Shown here: one piece after another, positions 35,145-48,089 of the stretch
Position numbering within the stretch: the first letter of the stretch is position 1
Layout: the number at the start of each line of letters is the position of its first letter
Assembly: GCA_905250075.1 (NCBI GenBank)
Contig: CAJNOP010000081.1
Location: 734,451-798,450 of the forward strand
DNA: 64,000 nucleotides
Source: Rotaria sp. Silwood1
Lineage: Eukaryota > Rotifera > Eurotatoria > Philodinida > Philodinidae
Direction of reading: 5' to 3'
Program-made: the position numbers and the translations under genes
Notes under the pieces: model-generated
Told to the model about the DNA's origin: nothing
Databases searched by the model: none
What the model saw: only the letters and a program-made list of their open reading frames with translations

Positions 35145-38100
35145 ATGATGAAAACAACAAGTCTTACAAAAACACTTTTCAATCATCAAACTCATTCACA
35201 ATCAATTAATTTATTTACACCATCAACAAGTTCATCGTCAGGATCAACATGTGAAACAGGTCCATCATCATTAAATTCTTCTTATAAAAGTAATATTGAT
35301 ACAAATGGTATTAATAATAATGATGATACAAATTCTATTCCACAAGATAAATCAACTGTAGTACTGATAAATTTAGTTGATAAACTTAAACGTGAATTAA
35401 CAACAGTAAAACAAGCAAAAAGTCAATTAGAAACACTTTATAAAGTAAGTCTCATAGAAATACAAAACAAATACAAACGATTAGTTTGCTTCTTTTTTTT
35501 AATCATTTTTTCCACAAACGAACCTTAGCAATCAATCAGTATAGATACATATATTTACTTTTTTTTCATTTATTCTATACCTTTCTCCTAATATTTATAT
35601 ACAAATATTACTTACATTTAAATATTCAAAAATGATTTAATTAATCGAATCGCTTAGTAATTTTTGATATACATTTTTGTTCGATTTAAATAGATGTGTC
35701 GATAGAAAATGAATAGAAAATTACTGCTATTACGTTTTGTTTTTATCGATGATTTGTTTGCTTTAGGTCAAATGTAAATCTGACCTTGATAAATCAGCTA
35801 AAATTACGAAACTTCGTCTACAATATGAACATGAATTGAATCTATTTTGTAAACAAGATCAAAAAGATCTTGTATGTTATTTACAACGACAATTGATGGT
35901 ACGTGATCAACGTATTTCTGAACAATCGCATGATATAGAACAAATGAAAAATTTGTCAATAAATAATAGTGTTGATAGTAGTAATGCAAATACATATAAA
36001 AAAATTGCTCCAATACAAGTTTTAAGAAGCAGTGATCCTGATGTTGTTATTTCAGCCGTAAGTCAAATAAAGATTTCTTTTTTTCTTTTTGCGCATTCTG
36101 CTTTTTATTCGTTACTGTCTATGTGTATTACTTTGTGATATCTTCGTTTTTTTATTGAGTCATAGATGATTCATTCAAGACATCGACCTTGATTTGACGC
36201 CATTCCTTTTTCTTTATCCCTCCATACCCCGTTTTGTTTTTTTTTTTTTTTTGTTCTTCTCTTTCATTCTTAGTTCGATAAGTATACGCATTTGCGCAGA
36301 ATAGACATTTATTTGCTATTTTATCCATAAATCAGTACTGAATTCAAAAATTACTTTCAAATAATGGCTGGTGATGAAACAAAACAGAGTAGTGGAAAAT
36401 CAGCTGACAAAGAAAACAAAGCCAGTAAAAATGATACGAATAGTGGTGATAAAGGTAGTTCAAAAAATGATGCACAAAGTGGTGGTGGTAATAAATCTGG
36501 TGGTGGAAAGGCAGATAATTCAGGTAGTGGTGATAAAGGCAGTTCAAAGAATGATGGACAAAGTGGCGGTGGTAACAAATCTGGTGGTGGAAAAGCAGAT
36601 AATTCAGGTGGTGGTGATAAAGGTAGCTCAAAAAATGATGCACAAGGTGGAAATGACAATAAACCTGGTACTGTAAAAGGAGATGCACCAGGTGGTAGTA
36701 ATAAAAGTGGTCAGAAAGATAGCGCTTCAGGTGGTGGTAAAAACGATGATAAAGGTGGTTCAAAAGCTGAAGCATCTGGTGGTGGTGGTGGCGGTGATGC
36801 AAAATCAGGTGGCGGTAAAGGTGGTGATAAAGGTGGTTCGAAAGCTGAAGCCTCTGGTGGTGGTGGTGGCGGTGATGCAAAATCAGGTGGCGGTAAAGGT
36901 GGTTCAAAAGCTGAAGCATCTGGTGGTGGTGAATGGGAAGGTGGTGATCCAGAAAAAGGTGCAAAAATTTTCAAAACAAAATGTGCTCAATGTCATACTG
37001 CCGAAAAAGGCGGTGGTAATAAACAAGGACCTAATCTTCATAGTTTATTCGGTCGACAAACTGGTCAAGTTCAAGGTTTTAATTATAGTGATGCTAATAA
37101 AAGTAAAAATATAACATGGGGTGGTGATACACTATGGACTTATTTGAAAGATCCAAAGAAATATATTCCAGGAACAAAAATGATTTTTGCTGGACTTAAA
37201 AAAGATGATGAACGAAAAGATTTAATTGCATATTTAAAACAACAATCGAGTGATTAAACAAAATACATATCGTACAAACTTTTTCTCTTATTCTTGCATA
37301 TTTACTCATCTATTTTCTTCACTTGAACTACAATGTGAATTTTGTATGTGTTTTTTTTTTGACATTTATTCTAGCTTCTTATATGTATATCTACTTTTTT
37401 TTTTATCTGTCAGAATGATCTTGTTTCTATAGAGTTGAGATGAAAATGTGTATACACTTGCTTTCAGGGAGGAAAAAAGCTCATTCTGCAATAAACAAAA
37501 CGAAGATTAACAAAAAAAATTCTAATTTTTTTTCTCATGACAATGTAGTATTTTACCAAAACTCGTACTACATATATTTAGTGAATATAAAATTAATAGC
37601 TCATTTTCTATTTGTTTACTCTATCAACTGACTATTTCAAACATATTTTTCTTCTTTTTGAGTTATTTCCTTTTTTTTCTGTTCAATGGAAAGAAGCGAA
37701 ATTCGAGTGATTGCTATCGACGTGTTATGGAGCAACGAAGAACTGACTGCTTAGGGATTTCTTCTGTTTTATATATATACTTGTTAATTCAATTTTCGAA
37801 GTTAATCATACTTTATTATTCTTATTTTCTGTTGTTCTTATAAAATTAGAATCAACATGTGTATGATGAACAAGAACAGACATTACAACGACAGAATATT
37901 GAATTACATGATCGTATAAAACGATTCGAACGACAATTAGAAGTACTAAAACAAGATCAACCAGTAATAATCAAAACAAAAGATTTGATCGTATCAGAAT
38001 TATTAATATTTTCTTTTTCATATTTAGAAAGATCATGATAAAGAATTAATTAAAAGAGCTTTAGCTAAACAAGCAAGCAAAGATGCTATTGAATATCAAA

Positions 38101-41100
38101 AATTATTAAAACAAAAAAATCAAGAAATCGAACAATTAAATATTCAACTTGAACAATTGCCAAAAGTAAAAGAAAAAAAATCCCAATCCAATTAATAGAA
38201 AATTATATTATTTTTTTTATTTCATAGTTCAATGTTTTTGAATTAGCTCTACGTCAAGCAAATATTGAAAAATTATATCTTGAACGACGTCTTTTAGTTT
38301 CAACAACCTCATCATCACCATCCTCATCCTCATCAACGTCATCATTATTGCTGAAGTTGAGAACAAATGCGCCCGTAAGTCATCAAGTATCATATTTAAA
38401 AAAATAACGGAAACTGTTCTTTTTTTTTTTCTACATTATTGGTTGTCTCTGAGGTAGAAAGATATCTTCTTCCTTATCATCATCGTTCGATTCATTTCCG
38501 TGATAGAAAAAGTAGAAGAAACAAAAATGTCTTTTTTTAATGTATATATTCAAAAGAAAAATTTCTTTCTTCATCGAATCAATTCCATATTTTTCTTTCT
38601 CTTTGTTAGTTCCTCTAGTTTTCTTTTTCTTGCCTTTTCTTTATTCTGATTATCTTCATCGTATTGGAAGAAAGACATGTGAGAAAGAGAGAAAAAAAAA
38701 GTGCAAATAGAAAGACATCTTTATCAACATGCGTTCACACGAGCGTTGGGGTTTTGTCGATGAACATTCTTTTTTTTCTGACTATTTCTGTCGCTCATTT
38801 TCTGTTCTGTTTTCTTTTCCGTTTTTTCCGTCTTTTCATTTTCTCTAGCCGTTAGGAGAGAAAAAACGAGAACATTTTTTTTTTTTATATCACATCACTA
38901 CCGTTTGTAGAAGACTCTTCTCTTTCCCATAGATAATCATATTAGTTATTTACGCTCGCGTGTATGTGTGTGTGCGCATGTATGTAGCAGTCTCAAATTT
39001 AGACGAACGGCGAGACTATAGAAAACGATAGGAAACATAAAGCACAGATTGATTCGTTTGACCGTAATAATAAAAAAAAACAATAATTATTATGACGAGT
39101 TCATCATCACCTCGTTTTACCGGTTTTATTCGTGATGTTCGAACGTCAAAACAAAATTTACAACATACCTTATCACAGGTTAGATAATAGATGAAGAGAT
39201 TTTTCTCATTTTAATTTTTTCCTGTTCATGCATCATTTCCTTTCTTTTTTTTCTTTCTTTTAGCCTTCGACTGCTCATAATACTTCAAATATTAATGAAC
39301 AACAACCTTATACGGTACCAACGAATACTCGTTCAAGAACAGATTCTTCAACAACACAATCTATTGATCCCTTTCTTTATCAAGCACTACAAGACACGAA
39401 TGAAGCATTAAGAAGTGAAGTGCAACGTCTGACACGCTCTGATGAAGATAATGTTGAAAAACTTAAATTACAGGTTTTTAGAATCTCATTTATATTATTT
39501 TGCTTTTTTCCTTGATTATGACAAAAATGCATTCTTTCTCTATTAATTCAGAACAATCTCGACAAGTTTATCTAAGCTATTTCTTTTTGTTCTTTGTCTT
39601 ATTCTTATAAATCTGTTTTTCATTAACTAAAAGAGACAAATGACAAACAAATCCACAAAAAACAAAAATCCATTTTCTAATATCTTTTAGCTTCAAAAAT
39701 ATGCTGATCTTAATGAAGTATATAAACAACTTCAAGATAAATATACAAATCTAATTGATGTTGAAGAACATTTTAATGAATTACAAACAATATATAAAAA
39801 TCAAAAATCATCAAATGAATATTGTTTACGTGAAAATGAACAATTAAAAAATCAAAATGAACATTTATTAAATGAATTAGCACGTTTAACACAAGTTGAA
39901 ACACGTGATCGTACACGTTCAATTGAACAAGCTGATTTACGTCGTCAATATGATGAATTATTAGTACAATATAATGAATTAAAAATAAATTATAATGAAT
40001 TAAAAGAAAAATATCAAGGAAATCAAATTAGTTATGAAAATGATATAAAACATCTTAATGATGAAAATTTAAAAATTCGTTTAGAAAATGAACAATTACA
40101 TGCTGCTAATGATTTATTACGTGATGAAAGACATCAAATGAATGAATTACATGAAACAATATTAAAAAAACGTTTAGATGAAATAAAATATCTTCAAATT
40201 GAAAATCGTGATTTACAAGCAATAAGACAAATATATAATGAAGAACGAGAAACATTTCAAGCAACAGATTTAAGAAAAACACAATTAGAAAATGATCTTT
40301 TAACAATGCATGCTGTTGAAGATCGTTGTCAAGATTTACAAACAACTGTTGAACGATTGGAATCGGAAGTTCAACTTAGTGTAAGTCCTTTGTACATTAT
40401 AAGTACATATCATATAGAAAAGAGAAAAAAAAAAGTATTGAAGAAATGAAAGATAAAGGGTGAGATGAACAAGAGAAAAAAAATAAGGATCATGTTTCCG
40501 GAACTGATAGAGCAAGCTTGCTTGTCCGCTTTATATTCAATGTCAGCGAAGCGGAGTAGACCGACCTATTCACAATCGCATGATGAGGAAAACCATCCTC
40601 TTTTTCCTTTTTTTTTATTCTATTCTATGCTTTTTTTTTCTTTCTTCTAACGTCAATAGCAGAAAAAATTGGACGATCATGCAATGGCACTAACAAATCT
40701 GAATAAGGAAAATGCTCGCCTTGTAAGTACTTGAACTACACTATTCATCTTTTTTTCTTTCTCGTCTTACTTTGTCTCTCTCTCTCTCTCTCTTGTTTCT
40801 ATTCTCGCGATACATTTTTTTTTACCCTCTAGATCAAAGAGCTCGAGAGTGCCTCAATGCTAAACACGCAAATGCGCGCTGAAATTAGCAATGCAACAAA
40901 TACTAATGAACGGGTTAGTAATGACTGTGTGCATTAACACAACATAGAAGTTCGAGCAAGAAAAAAAAAATAATAATAAATATTTAAATAAATAATGAAA
41001 ATCATGAAATATCATTTTGCCATTTTTTTTTCTAACAATTGAATAGTTAACACAAGATTGTGATCGATATCGAACAAATTTACTAACAAAATGTGAAGAA

Positions 41101-44100
41101 TATGAAAGAAAACGACGTGAAAATGAAGAATTAATAAATAAAATTCATGAATTAGAATCAACAATTAAATCTCTTCATGATACAAATGATTTTCATAAAC
41201 AATTAAATGTTGAAAATGAAGTTAATAAATTAGAATTAAAAAGAAAACAAGATGATTTTGAACAATTTCAAAAAGTTAGCTATATAAAACGAAACAATTC
41301 TTATTATTATTTTATATTTATATGTTTCTAGATGCATGATGCAACAAAACAAGAAAATCAAGAAACAATACATTTACTTGAAGTATAATTTTATTTCTTT
41401 TGTATTTAATTAAATTTTCATAACAAAAAAAAACACTATTCATTTTAAGGAAAAAATTCATGATCTTGAACGTAAAACGGAATTACAATCATTAAAACAT
41501 GAAGAAATTCTTTTAGAATTTGAATCATTAAAAGCAAGACGTGATCGAATATTACCATCATCAACTGGTACAATACTTTCACATAATCATCCAAATACAT
41601 TTCTATTAACACATCATTGGCCAACACCAACAATGGTTGATTCTCAAACATCACCAACTGATGATAGTCATCCTCCTCAACCATCACCAGCCGTTCAACA
41701 ACGACCATTATTAAAATCAACTGGTAGTCAATCTGTATCAATTAATGAAAATCAAGAAATTAAACCAAAATCTTATATAAATAATCAAACAGCTCAAATA
41801 GTTATAGCAAAATATTCTTATGAACCATTACAATGTTCTCCAAATGATCATCCTGAAGTTGAATTACCATTAAATGTTGGAGAATATTATCTTATTTATG
41901 GTGATGTTGATGAAGTAAATCAATACATTTGAATTAAAAACAAAAAAAAAAAATAATGTTTTATTTTATTTTTGCTAATAAAATTTTAGGATGGATTTTT
42001 TGATGGAAGAAATTTAGAAGGTCGTTATGGTTTAATACCATCAAATTTTATTGAAAAAGTAACAAATCTAAATGATTTACCTGAAACAGTTCGACATATA
42101 ATTCAACGATTAACTGGAAAAGTATTTTCTGGTAAAGACAAAACAAAACAAAAAAAAAACACAATACTAAAAATTTTTTTTGACTATTTTTGCTAGAAGA
42201 AACAATGACACCTCGTCGTGAACTAACTACAAGTATTGATTCTGATGTATTTACTCCAAACACATTGACCAATACTCCAACAATGTATCGAAAACAAGGT
42301 ATAAAAAACAACAAATGAAAAAAATTTAATTTCATATTCAAATCATTATTTATATTAGTAGCATCAACACAAAACGGAACTTCATCGGACATGTCAACAA
42401 CTAATGGTCTTACATTTGGTAAACATGGTAAATATATTTTTAAGCTATAAAAAAAAATAAAAACTAAAAGTCTTGTTTTGTTTTTAGTTCCTTGTCCTAC
42501 AAATCTTCGTGTTGAAAAATATCTAACAAATAGTATATTAATTGCATGGAATCCTCCATTAATAACAATACAAATTCTTGGTTATCAAATATTACTTGAT
42601 CATTCATTATATACAACAATACGTGCTAATGAACGTACACGTGCATTAATTGAAAATATAAATTTAAATGAAAAAATTCATCGTATAAGTATACGTACAA
42701 TAAGTCAACATGGTTTATCGCGTGATCAAGAATGTACATTATTGTTAACAATGTCAGCTGCAAATGGAAATTTAAATGATTTATCATATGCCCCAAGTGA
42801 TTTACGTGTTGATAGAATAAATCAAACATCGGCTGTTGTTTCATGGTGGCCAACATCAAATGATATTGTACATAAATTATATGTTAATGATATTGAAGTT
42901 CAAACACTTAAAGCTGGTGTTTATCGTTTTAAATTATCGGGTTTATTACCAAATACAGTACATAAAGTAACCATTAAAGCTAAACCAAATAATATAATAA
43001 ATACACAACAACCATTAGCATCTTCCATTGAATTTCGTACAACATCATTTGGTAAATTTTGTTTTTTTTTCTATGATAAAATTTTATTGTATATTTATGT
43101 CTTTTTCTTTATTCTAGATGAATCAATTGAACCACCTAAACGTGTACAAGCTATAGCTGGTCCACAATCGAATACTTTACTTGTATCATGGGAACAACCA
43201 TTATTAACAACAACAACAGCTCGAGGTTATCGAGTTCTTGTCGATGGACGACAAATACAAGATATAATTAATCCATTAAGTATGAAAATCGAAATAAATT
43301 AATTTTAAATTAATATCTTTTTCTGTTTCATCGATAGATGATCATACTGTAATCAATATGAATTCATTACATCAAGGTAGATTTTTAACAGTTCGTACAT
43401 TAACTGAAAATGATGGTGAATCACATGATTCAATTCCAATAGATCTTGATGAAATATTAAAAAAAGTAGACAATTATTCATATATATTTATTTTAATAAT
43501 TAAGTTTTTTTTTTTTTGATTAGTTGGATACGGATGTTCCACCGACAACAACATTTCTTCCTTCAGAAGAAACATTTGATAAAGAATCTATGCCATTGAC
43601 TGCATCTTCTTCATTAACATTAAGAACAACATCGGATGATGAACTAAACAATCCTGAACAACAAGTATTTCCAACTCCATCAGCTGTTATCGAAACTCAA
43701 CAAAAGGTTTTTAAATACGTTTTTGCTTTTGCCCTTATTTACAGTCGTCGTTAAAATTATTCAGCAGGGCGTAAATTCGATCTTTCTTGTTGATTTCGCA
43801 ATAGGCGCTAATAATATGAATAGAGAAAATAAAAGTCTTGGGCATATTTTCAAAATCCAGGATTTCTAAAAAGCATAAAAGCCTAGATTTTCTTTACCTG
43901 ACGTGTGATAATTAAAGTTTCTTTTGAGAATGTAGAGCGATAGAGCAGAATATTTTCAACAAGGTGATTTGTCCTCGAGCTTTTCATGACATTTTGTAGC
44001 TGCATTATATCAAATTTACAGAAGACATGAAAGATGTTCTTTTTTATGTGTTTCATTAGAAATAGCTAAAAAAAATGTCTTTTGAGTTCTCCATAAATTT

Positions 44101-45873
44101 GGTAGAGTTTCGCCAAAAACTAGTGTAGAAAGCTCGGGACGTCTCAGCTTGCTAACAATTTTCTACTTCATTGACCTCTATTGTTATTGGACTCTGGACA
44201 AGAGCAAGAAAAAATTGAATTTATATCTAGTCGAATAATTTTGACGGATATTGTTTATTTACATATGTATATATTTATCAAATTTTATTTAGTCATCTTC
44301 TCGTCCACAAGAAATATCTTCTCCATCTACAGCTTCAATTTCATCCATAAAACAATCATCTACAAATATTTCACAAATACCATCAAATATTCTACCATCA
44401 ACACCACCACAAATAAAATCTACAACAACAAATCCTGATAAAATTCGTCCAATATCAAAAACTTCTGCACGACCAATTGGAATACCACCAATACAAGCTC
44501 CATTAAAATCTTCATCAACAACATCATCAGTTAGTACTGATGTACCACAAATTGAAATTAATGCTCCAAGTCCAAATAGTCCTATAACAACAGCAACAGC
44601 AACAACAACAACAACAACAACAACAACAGCGAAATCAAAAACTGATAATCGTGATCATTATGACCAACCACAACAGCGTTTTGGTTATGATAGTTATATA
44701 AAACAATCTGATGAATCTACATCACATATTAAATCTAGTAATACTCAAAGAAAAACATCAAAAACATCAACAACTATGTCACCGATAAAACAACGTGATC
44801 ATTCCGATTCAAGACGAACAACAACAACAACAACAACAGCTACGCCAATGAATGGTAATCCAAATATAAATAAAACAAAAATTTCATCACCACGTCATGC
44901 ATCAACATCATCAGAAGAACAACATGTTACAGCACCAACACCAATGAAAACTGTTAAATTAAAAGAACAAATCCCAACACAATCAGTTTCATCAATCAAT
45001 AGTCATTTATATAATAAAACAAATAATCCACCACGTTTATTTATTGCTTTATTTGATTATGATCCAAATGCTATGTCGCCTAATAAAGATAATGAAGAAG
45101 AATTGCCATTCAAAGAAGGACAATTAATTCGAGTTTGATTTGATTTTCTTTTTTTCTATATATATATATTTTTTCCACTTATCATTATTTATTATTTCTA
45201 TTTAGATTTATGGTGATCAAGATGCTGATGGTTTTTATGTAGGTCAAACAGAAAATGGTCGTACAGGTTATGTTCCCAGTAACATGGTATCAGAAATTCA
45301 ACTTGACGATGCTGAAATTGAGGCACATTTACTCGCAGGTACAATAAATCTAGAAAATCCCAATCGTGTGACACGTAAGTCTCGATATGCTATTCTTCTT
45401 ACCTATAAATTATTTTTAACAGCAGCAACACCAACACCAACAACACCAACAACAACAACAACAACAAAACGAATATCACCTGGAACAAATTCATCAAATA
45501 TAAAATCATCAACACAATCAGTCAAAAAAATGATTGCTATGTTTGATTATAATCCAAATGAAAATTCTCCAAATCTTAATCCTGATGAAGAATTATCATT
45601 TCGTTCGGGTGATATTATTTATGTACATGGAACTGTACATGATGATGGATTTTATTTTGGTGAATTAGAAAATGGATCAAAAGGTCTTGTACCATCAAAT
45701 TTTCTTAAAGAAGTATCATCAATCACTACAGATGAAAATACTATTCAACAAGATAATGAACAAATAATTACAAATGAAAATAAAGTAAAGAGAAAAAAAG
45801 AAAAGACATTTTTATTATAATTATACTAATGAGTCTTATTATTTTATTTTAGAAAACATCTTACCGTCGGTAG
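35145..45873 (+). CDS. RIMBP: RIM-binding protein: coiled coil, SH3, three FN3, two SH3
   Basis: Active-zone scaffold linking RIM and voltage-gated calcium channels. Exons: 35145..35444, 35767..36057, 37850..37963, 38028..38165, 38228..38374, 39264..39473, 39691..40380, 40660..40722, 40833..40913, 41047..41274, 41332..41382, 41450..41914, 41990..42131, 42197..42298, 42359..42427, 42488..43051, 43118..43279, 43338..43465, 43524..43706, 44293..45132, 45206..45374, 45423..45784, 45853..45873; about 1,839 residues. An alternative start at 39092..39178 ([11 protein letters not shown]) gives about 1,538. Domains: long coiled coil; SH3-1 ([15 protein letters not shown] ... [11 protein letters not shown]); FN3 x3 ([32 protein letters not shown]); a Thr/Ser-rich linker; SH3-2 ([16 protein letters not shown] ... 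[11 protein letters not shown]); SH3-3 ([15 protein letters not shown] ... [10 protein letters not shown]). This order and the MSPN/SSPN-type SH3 loops are specific to RIM-BPs. One intron houses a cytochrome c gene. Confidence 0.92.
36364..37257 (+). CDS. CYCS: Cytochrome c with a long hydrophilic repeat extension, nested gene
   Basis: One uninterrupted exon of 297 codons, same strand, inside RIMBP intron 36058..37849. Residues about 192-297 are a full mitochondrial cytochrome c: [19 protein letters not shown] with haem Cys207, Cys210 and His211; [45 protein letters not shown] with axial Met273 (Met80 in horse numbering); a Lys-rich tail. Residues 1-191 are tandem repeats: about three copies of a 28-residue unit ([20 protein letters not shown]...), a spacer, then two 26-residue units ([20 protein letters not shown]...) and a partial one. 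Normal animal cytochrome c is about 104 residues with no presequence. The lack of introns may mean a retrocopy, but the haem domain is intact with no break. The extension is highly hydrophilic and Gly-rich, like hydrophilins. An in-frame ATG at the start of the repeat and none just before the haem domain argue that the extension is translated. Confidence 0.93.
   Translation: MAGDETKQSSGKSADKENKASKNDTNSGDKGSSKNDAQSGGGNKSGGGKADNSGSGDKGSSKNDGQSGGGNKSGGGKADNSGGGDKGSSKNDAQGGNDNKPGTVKGDAPGGSNKSGQKDSASGGGKNDDKGGSKAEASGGGGGGDAKSGGGKGGDKGGSKAEASGGGGGGDAKSGGGKGGSKAEASGGGEWEGGDPEKGAKIFKTKCAQCHTAEKGGGNKQGPNLHSLFGRQTGQVQGFNYSDANKSKNITWGGDTLWTYLKDPKKYIPGTKMIFAGLKKDDERKDLIAYLKQQSSD
36447..36930 (+). repeat. 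In-frame minisatellite coding the cytochrome c extension
   Basis: Tandem units of 84 bp (three copies, the last diverging) and then 78 bp (two copies plus a partial). Copies are nearly identical at DNA level over long blocks, so the array probably changes length by slippage or unequal exchange. Purine-rich (GGTGGT, AAA) on the plus strand and clearly richer in G than its surroundings, which generates long Pro/His-rich false frames on the minus strand. Confidence 0.85.
43745..44250. mobile_element. Fold-back element in a RIMBP intron (tentative)
   Basis: Inside intron 43707..44292. The left end (CGTTAAAATTATTC near 43748) matches the reverse complement of the right (CGTCAAAATTATTC near 44245), followed in both arms by a TAAATTC word and a CTTTCTTG/TTTTCTTG word. 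Inner arms are more diverged. A CGTCAAAA word also occurs in the ends of the LRRC42 element. No open frame for a transposase. Confidence 0.45.
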
Positions 45874-46404
45874 GATTATCGCTATCATATATTTATTTAA
45901 AGGCCTTAGTTTTTTTTTTTGTTTTTTGTATTTTTTGTTTTCAGCAGTCCTCATCAAGTGTAAATGAAAAATAATATCAAGAAATAGTTAATATTTTTCT
46001 TAATAAATCAATAGAAGATTACCTAGCTAAAAATAAGTTTGTATTTGGAATTTTTAATAAGTTATTGAAAAAGTGAAACAAATCATCTTATTATTTGAAG
46101 AAAGAAAAATACTCAGGTTTTGTTTGTTTGTTTTTTTTTGGAACAGTAAATGAAAAACAAACAGTATGTATGTATGTGTGTATTGTTCCGGTAGTGTATA
46201 CCTTTTCATCTTTCTATTATGTTCGTCTAACATTTCTTTTTTTTGTATATAATCTATCCGATGATTTAACTTTGTTTTTTTTTTCTTCAATCGTTATATT
46301 CTAATTTTGTTGTTTTAATTTTATTTTAAAGAAAAGAATTATCATGGCAAGGAACATTTTGTACAGTTTTTTGTTTTTGATTCTAAGACGAAAAAAAAAG
46401 ATCT
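45874..46404. other. Convergent intergenic region
   Basis: Between the 3' ends of RIMBP (plus) and the next gene (minus). AT-rich; short frames on both strands are shadows of poly-T/poly-A tracts. Confidence 0.45.
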
Positions 46405-48089
46405 TTATTTTGTGTTGTGAGATGGTTTTACATTAGTTAAATGAGGATCATAACTTTGAACTATATTTTGAAATAATGTTGGAAAACGTTCAGGTAATAA
46501 GAGTCGTTCAACATAAGATGGTGCATTATAACGGAGTGGCACTTCAGGAAATGTAACAAGAACATAACGACTGAAATCAATCGAGAATAGAATTTACTTA
46601 TTTTTGTTATCTTATGTTATAAAAAAAAAAAACTTATAATAAACCTGCATCTTGATGGAATTGATACAACACGTTGTCCACCAATATAAACAGGTAATTC
46701 AGGCATATCAGGATCAATTGATAAAGGACTACATATTGATGGAGAACTATAAAATAAGATAAAATAAATTTTTCAGTAAACTAACTATTTTTTAGAAACA
46801 TCCCTAATAGGATTACATTCGTTTAAAGAATTGTTTTATGCTTCATCAGTTTTAAGCAGCGAATTATTAATATAAAAAAAAAACAATCAAATTTTTTGCA
46901 TATATCCCTTATGACAGCTTTTTTAAACACATATGTATGTAAGAAAGATCTGATTAAATATTAATTTTTCTAGATTAAACTCTTCATTAGACAAACCGAG
47001 GTTTTGTAGTTGATTGTGATAACGATGAAAATGTTGTCATTGTTGTATCTAAATTAGTTCGTTGTCTAGCACGTGATAGTTTTGTTGGTGATCGTTGTCG
47101 AACAATAACTGATGAACCAGTTACAATAGCTGATCGATTTGATTTTTGTGGTTGTGATGAAGCCATTGTTGAAAGTGATGCATTTGATTGAACAGTCGGA
47201 TCTTTTCGACTATTTGTATTCGTTACTAAAAGTGGTGGTGGTGGTGGTATTGTTAATAATGATGATTTTGATGATATTGGACGTTGATTTATTTTTGATT
47301 TAATTCTTTTTTTAATCATACTTTCATGAAGTTCATTAGGAATATCTCCAAGAAAAGTAACACTTTTAACAAGTGATGATTCACATAAATCTTCTTGTTG
47401 AGTTGATGAAAATGTTTCTGCTGGATATGGAACTATTGGTATTGCTTTTGGTGTAGAAAGACTAAGATTTGATGAAGGTATTGAAGGATTAATAATCGTA
47501 TTATTATCAGTTCGAATATGTACTGATCGTTTTGTTGATGATTGTTTTGCTGTTGTTGTTGTTGTTGTTTCATTATTATTGGTTGGCTGTTGTTGTTCAT
47601 TACCTTTTTTTTGTTATAAAATGTTAAAAAATAAATTAATTTCATATAGACATACATACAATCCAAATCTAGTGGACTCCATTGTTCACGACTAACAAAA
47701 TGTTTATCATTGAAAGCATTTGCTGAATTAGTTACATTATCTTGTGATAATGACGATGTTTGTCCTGTTGAAATACGTGTTCCTAAAATAAAATGAAATA
47801 TTTCTTTTTTTTTGTTTTTTAAATATTCTATTAATTCACCAGTAACAATTTGTCGTTGAAATGTATCAAATTTAATATCATTTGAATAATATAATTTAAA
47901 TAATTCTTCAACATCATGTTTAGATTTTTCCATACGTTGTGAAAAATTTTTTTTATGATTTGCTGATTGTCGAAATAATTTTCTTCGTAAAATTACTAAT
48001 GGTGTTGTTTGATTAGTAAAATTTGTTGATTTTGATATAACTGACATTGATGTTGACCAACGTGATGTTGGCCGACTTGGATCAGACAT
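46405..48089 (-). CDS. Uncharacterised 415-residue protein
   Basis: Five exons on the minus strand: 48089..47840, 47782..47660, 47603..46997, 46746..46645 and 46570..46405, all in frame. The start is the ATG at 48089 (MSDPSRPTSRW); the open frame extends to a TTG upstream. The N-terminal third is basic and probably helical (KHDVEELFKLYYSNDIKFDT). The middle is Ser/Thr/Gln-rich with a five-proline run. The C-terminal 90 residues look like a folded, conserved unit: MPELPVYIGGQRVVSIPSRC, SRYVLVTFPEVPLRYNAPSY, VERLLLPERFPTLFQNIVQS. A stop right after the exon-3 donor (TKPRFV-stop) means that unspliced transcripts would end there. I do not recognise the family. Confidence 0.65.

Noticed and set aside
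36344..36974. Long minus-strand frames rich in Pro, His and Leu
   Set aside because: They are the reverse reading of the Gly/Lys repeat of the cytochrome c gene; composition follows directly from GGT/AAA codons and no domain is present.
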